Assembly (NCBI GenBank): GCA_002402325.1
Contig: DHFQ01000057.1
Span: forward strand, 1-23,718
Direction: 5' to 3'
Length of the DNA stretch: 23,718 bases
Source of the DNA: Candidatus Aminicenantes bacterium UBA4820
GTDB lineage: Bacteria > Acidobacteriota > UBA4820
Position 1 is the stretch's first letter. Every line of letters begins with the position of its first letter. The notes beneath the pieces are model-generated. The model made no database searches, was not told where the DNA came from, and was given only the letters and a program-made list of their open reading frames with translations. Position numbers and translations under genes: made by a program. Of the stretch, positions 21,700 to 23,718 are shown in pieces.

Positions 21700-23485
21700 T
21701 TTGTTTCTCCAGAAGGATAACAGTAGGAAGCCCTTCTATTTTGAAATATTTTGTCAGTTCCTTTGTCTCCTTCGACTCTTTAGTAAAATCTACTTTAAGA
21801 GGAACAACCTGTTTAAGAACTTCTCCTCCCTCTTTTGAAGGGTAGGTCTTTTTTTCAAGTTCAAGGCATGCAGAACACCAATCAGCCCTAAAATCAAGAA
21901 GTATTGGCTTTTTTGTTTCTCTCGACTTTAAAATTGCCTTTGAAAATTCAGTTTCAAACACTGTTTCATTGAGTGAATTTTTAGATGTTATTGAAAATGG
22001 AAGAATCACAAGGAATGCAACAATTGTCAAAATTACTCCAAAAATCCTATGAAACAATGAAAGAAAATGCTTGTTATATCCATAGAGAAGAAAGCCTGTT
22101 GCAAATCCAACGACGACTCCTGAGAAAAGATAAAACCATTTTGCATCAAGGTAAAGATTGGCAAAGTAAAAACTGACTGCAAAAATCAATGAGCCAAAGA
22201 TAATTTTTATACTATCCATCCACCCTCCCGATTTTGGAAGAGAGGCGAGAACTCCAGAGAATGTCCCTATAACAATAAACAAAATGCCCATTCCAAGCGC
22301 AAAGGCAAAAAGATACAAAAAGCCAAGAAAAATTGAGCCCAAAGACGCAACTATGACAAGAATCGCAAGAAGTAAAGGTCCTATGCAGGGGCTTGCAACC
22401 AATCCTGATAAAGCCCCTATCAAAAATGCACCAAAATATCCCTTGCCTTTTTTCTTTTCTGCCTCTATTTTAGATGAAAACTTACCCGGCATAGCAATTT
22501 CAAAGAGTCCAAACATTGAAAAGCCCAGAATTGCAAAAATGATGGCTATCGGAACTCCAACGATAGGTTTTTGTGTCAAACTCCCGAATGAAACACCGAG
22601 CATTGATGAAATTACTCCAAGCGAGGCATAGACAATCGCAAGCCCTAACACGAAAAATAGAGAAAGAATAAAGCCAGAGAGTTTCCCCTTTCCTCTTGAT
22701 TTGCTTCCAATGTATGCAATTGTGATAGGAATTACGGGATAGACGCACGGGGTCAATGAAGATAGAAATCCAAAAAATAGAGCAATAAAGAAGGCAAGAA
22801 GGATATTATTTTTAGCAACTTTTTCAAAAGGATTTTCCTCCTCCTTCACTCCACCTTTTACATTCTCAAACCATCTCTTAAAATCTTCTGGAGATTTATA
22901 GCCCGCGAATCTACCTATCTCCTTAAAGTTCTTGAAAAGATTCTCATACTTCAAAGAATCTGAACTATTTTCTTGAGCAGGTTTCTCTTCGCTTTTCTTA
23001 ATTTCTTTTTTTTCATCTTTACCACTATTTGCCAAAATTTTTAGAGGAAGATTAGATTCGGTTGGCATAAAGCAAACCTTATCTCCAAAATCCTGACACC
23101 CCTGCCACTTTATTTTAAACTTGCCTTCATAAGCGTTTAAATCCTTCAAAGGTTTCACCTTGATTTTAACTATTACATCGCCTCTATAAACTGCGAAATC
23201 CTCTTCCATTTGAGGCTTTGGATAAGATACTTCTTCAACTTTAAGCGAGTCGGAATCAAGATTTACTGAAAGTTCGTTTCCACCATATATGTGATAGTTA
23301 GAAGGAACTGATATTGTCAAAAAAATAACTCCCTCTTTTCCAGATTCAGACTGCTTTAAATCACTTTCATAAGAAAATTTTAAAACGGGTGGTTGTGGCT
23401 CTTTTTCTCTCTCTTCAGAAATCCTCGCCAAAGATGAAAAATAAAAGGTTATTAAAAGAAAAATCAGAAAAACAATCTTCTTCAT
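21662..23485 (-). CDS. dsbD: Thiol:disulfide interchange protein DsbD, with short C-terminal thioredoxin domain
   Basis: DsbD passes electrons from cytoplasmic thioredoxin across the inner membrane to periplasmic acceptors. The 607-residue protein has a signal peptide (1-20), an N-terminal alpha domain (about 30-150) with the pair C130 and C138 (QGCQDFGDKVCFMP), a charged linker (about 155-220), a membrane domain of about eight segments (about 228-500) with C247 (TPCVYP) and C367 (SPCIGP), and a C-terminal thioredoxin-like domain with CSAC (537-540). The cis-proline (GLPTV, P587) is present, but the chain ends only 20 residues later in a polar EKQNGDKGKGQ tail, where the usual last strand and helix are missing. 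The stop is inside ruvX. AAGGA lies 8 bp before the ATG. It is the first gene of the operon. Confidence 0.95.
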   Translation of the reverse strand: MKKIVFLIFLLITFYFSSLARISEEREKEPQPPVLKFSYESDLKQSESGKEGVIFLTISVPSNYHIYGGNELSVNLDSDSLKVEEVSYPKPQMEEDFAVYRGDVIVKIKVKPLKDLNAYEGKFKIKWQGCQDFGDKVCFMPTESNLPLKILANSGKDEKKEIKKSEEKPAQENSSDSLKYENLFKNFKEIGRFAGYKSPEDFKRWFENVKGGVKEEENPFEKVAKNNILLAFFIALFFGFLSSLTPCVYPVIPITIAYIGSKSRGKGKLSGFILSLFFVLGLAIVYASLGVISSMLGVSFGSLTQKPIVGVPIAIIFAILGFSMFGLFEIAMPGKFSSKIEAEKKKGKGYFGAFLIGALSGLVASPCIGPLLLAILVIVASLGSIFLGFLYLFAFALGMGILFIVIGTFSGVLASLPKSGGWMDSIKIIFGSLIFAVSFYFANLYLDAKWFYLFSGVVVGFATGFLLYGYNKHFLSLFHRIFGVILTIVAFLVILPFSITSKNSLNETVFETEFSKAILKSRETKKPILLDFRADWCSACLELEKKTYPSKEGGEVLKQVVPLKVDFTKESKETKELTKYFKIEGLPTVILLEKQNGDKGKGQNISD

Positions 23486-23508
23486 CTCAAATCCTTCTCA
23501 TAAAACAA

Positions 23509-23517
23509 AGTATAACA
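23509..23517 (-). promoter_or_regulatory. Extended -10 promoter of the dsbD operon
   Basis: On the minus strand the sequence is TGTTATACT: TG, one base, then TATACT with five of six matches to TATAAT. It lies 23 bp before the dsbD ATG, so the leader would be only about 15-20 nt and holds the AAGGA ribosome binding site. No good -35 at 17 bp is seen, as expected for an extended -10 promoter. Sequence match only. Confidence 0.6.
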
Positions 23518-23544
23518 TAATTTAAGAAGAACGGAATAGCAGTT

Positions 23545-23583
23545 GTAGCCTCAGGCTTTGGTAGCCGCAGGCTTCAGCCTGCG
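23545..23583. repeat. Tandem GTAGCC(T/G)CAGGCTT units with an inverted repeat
   Basis: GTAGCCTCAGGCTT (23545-23558) is followed after 2 bp by GTAGCCGCAGGCTT (23561-23574), one mismatch apart. The second unit begins CGCAGGCT, which pairs with AGCCTGCG to give a perfect 8-bp inverted repeat with a 2-nt loop (23566-23583). This sort of GC-rich hairpin stands out in AT-rich non-coding sequence and resembles dispersed intergenic repeats. It is just upstream of the dsbD promoter. Confidence 0.7.
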
Positions 23584-23594
23584 ACGTTTAATTT

Positions 23595-23613
23595 CCTCAC
23601 CTTTCAGGGGAGG
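23595..23613. repeat. Imperfect inverted repeat, CCTCACCT/AGGGGAGG
   Basis: CCTCACCT (23595-23602) and AGGGGAGG (23606-23613) pair with one mismatch around a 3-nt loop, followed by a G-rich stretch ending near 23623. It appears to be part of the same intergenic repeat cluster. Confidence 0.45.
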
Positions 23614-23631
23614 ATGGGAGGGGTTTCCTCG

Positions 23632-23718
23632 TTTGCAATGAATCGGTTGGAGTTGTCATTCCGATTGCCACGTCAAAGCATAATCCCTTAAGCAATCTTC
23701 CTTGTTGAACATTGCAAA
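23632..23718. repeat. Region bounded by a 9-bp inverted repeat at the window edge
   Basis: TTTGCAATG (23632-23640) is the exact reverse complement of CATTGCAAA (23710-23718). Inside, on the minus strand, GATTGC and GCAATC flank a 23-bp middle. It holds no gene. It might be a small dispersed repeat or non-autonomous element remnant; the right boundary is the window edge, so it may extend further. Confidence 0.45.

Noticed and set aside
21662..21720. Frameshift as the cause of the short DsbD end
   Set aside because: One alternative frame is the ruvX coding sequence and the other gives no thioredoxin-like continuation, so a simple frameshift does not restore the domain.
21482..21838. 118-residue + strand open frame across ruvX and the end of dsbD
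   Set aside because: It is a shadow of two well-supported genes; its hydrophobic stretch follows from their complementary codons.
22284..22631. 115-residue + strand open frame inside dsbD
   Set aside because: It is the opposite strand of the DsbD membrane domain and has no plausible ribosome binding site or family.
23632..23718. A complete insertion sequence at the right end
   Set aside because: There is no transposase frame, and the 87-bp span is too short; only a repeat call is justified.
1..23718. tRNA, rRNA, CRISPR or prophage genes
   Set aside because: No tRNA-like fold with a T-arm, no regular spaced repeats and no phage structural or integrase motifs were seen on either strand.

Overview
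The window looks like a stretch of bacterial chromosome from an AT-rich diderm. The coding style is compact: long runs of same-strand genes with 1-38 bp overlaps and strong GGAGG-type ribosome binding sites. Several proteins suggest an uncultured or poorly sampled lineage near Acidobacteriota: a secreted DNRLRE/FN3 protein, an S55 (SpoIVB-type) secreted protein, a propeller protein with a 'SPV.DTG' domain, and a lysyl-endopeptidase-like protease. That placement is inference from family memory, not proof. A DsbD, several signal peptides and an exported protease fit an organism with a periplasm. No tRNA, rRNA, CRISPR array, transposase or phage gene is visible.

Layout from left to right. (1) Bases 1-1397 on the + strand hold the 3' end of a large secreted adhesin-like gene. 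It ends at a perfect 14-bp inverted repeat that serves as a shared terminator with the converging minus-strand operon. (2) Bases 14348 down to 1447 on the minus strand are one near-continuous run of ten genes with no gap above about 10 bp: SHMT-like enzyme, M16 peptidase, dut, YycJ/WalJ-like MBL hydrolase, purB, murG (with an N-terminal membrane segment and a HEAT-like tail), mraY, S55-type secreted protein, propeller protein, and a membrane-anchored HExxH peptidase. The run joins one-carbon and nucleotide metabolism to the two membrane steps of lipid II synthesis and then to three exported proteins of unknown role. (3) Bases 14349-14621 are the longest gap, with a candidate extended -10 promoter for the ten-gene run. 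(4) Bases 19392 down to 14622 hold a succinate dehydrogenase/fumarate reductase operon in the order A-C-D-B, followed by an exported trypsin-like protease with a C-terminal IPT/TIG-like domain. (5) Bases 23485 down to 19541 hold dsbD, ruvX, mltG and a TrmJ-type RNA methyltransferase in an overlapping operon behind a good extended -10 promoter. (6) Bases 23520-23718 are non-coding and hold a cluster of small direct and inverted repeats.

The most unusual points are the MurG fusion, the reversed order of the S55 catalytic motifs, a DsbD whose thioredoxin domain stops just after the cis-proline and overlaps ruvX, and an archaeal-type SHMT homologue with an altered substrate-binding segment. The conserved run from murG/mraY into three exported proteins is the best candidate for an undescribed envelope system.
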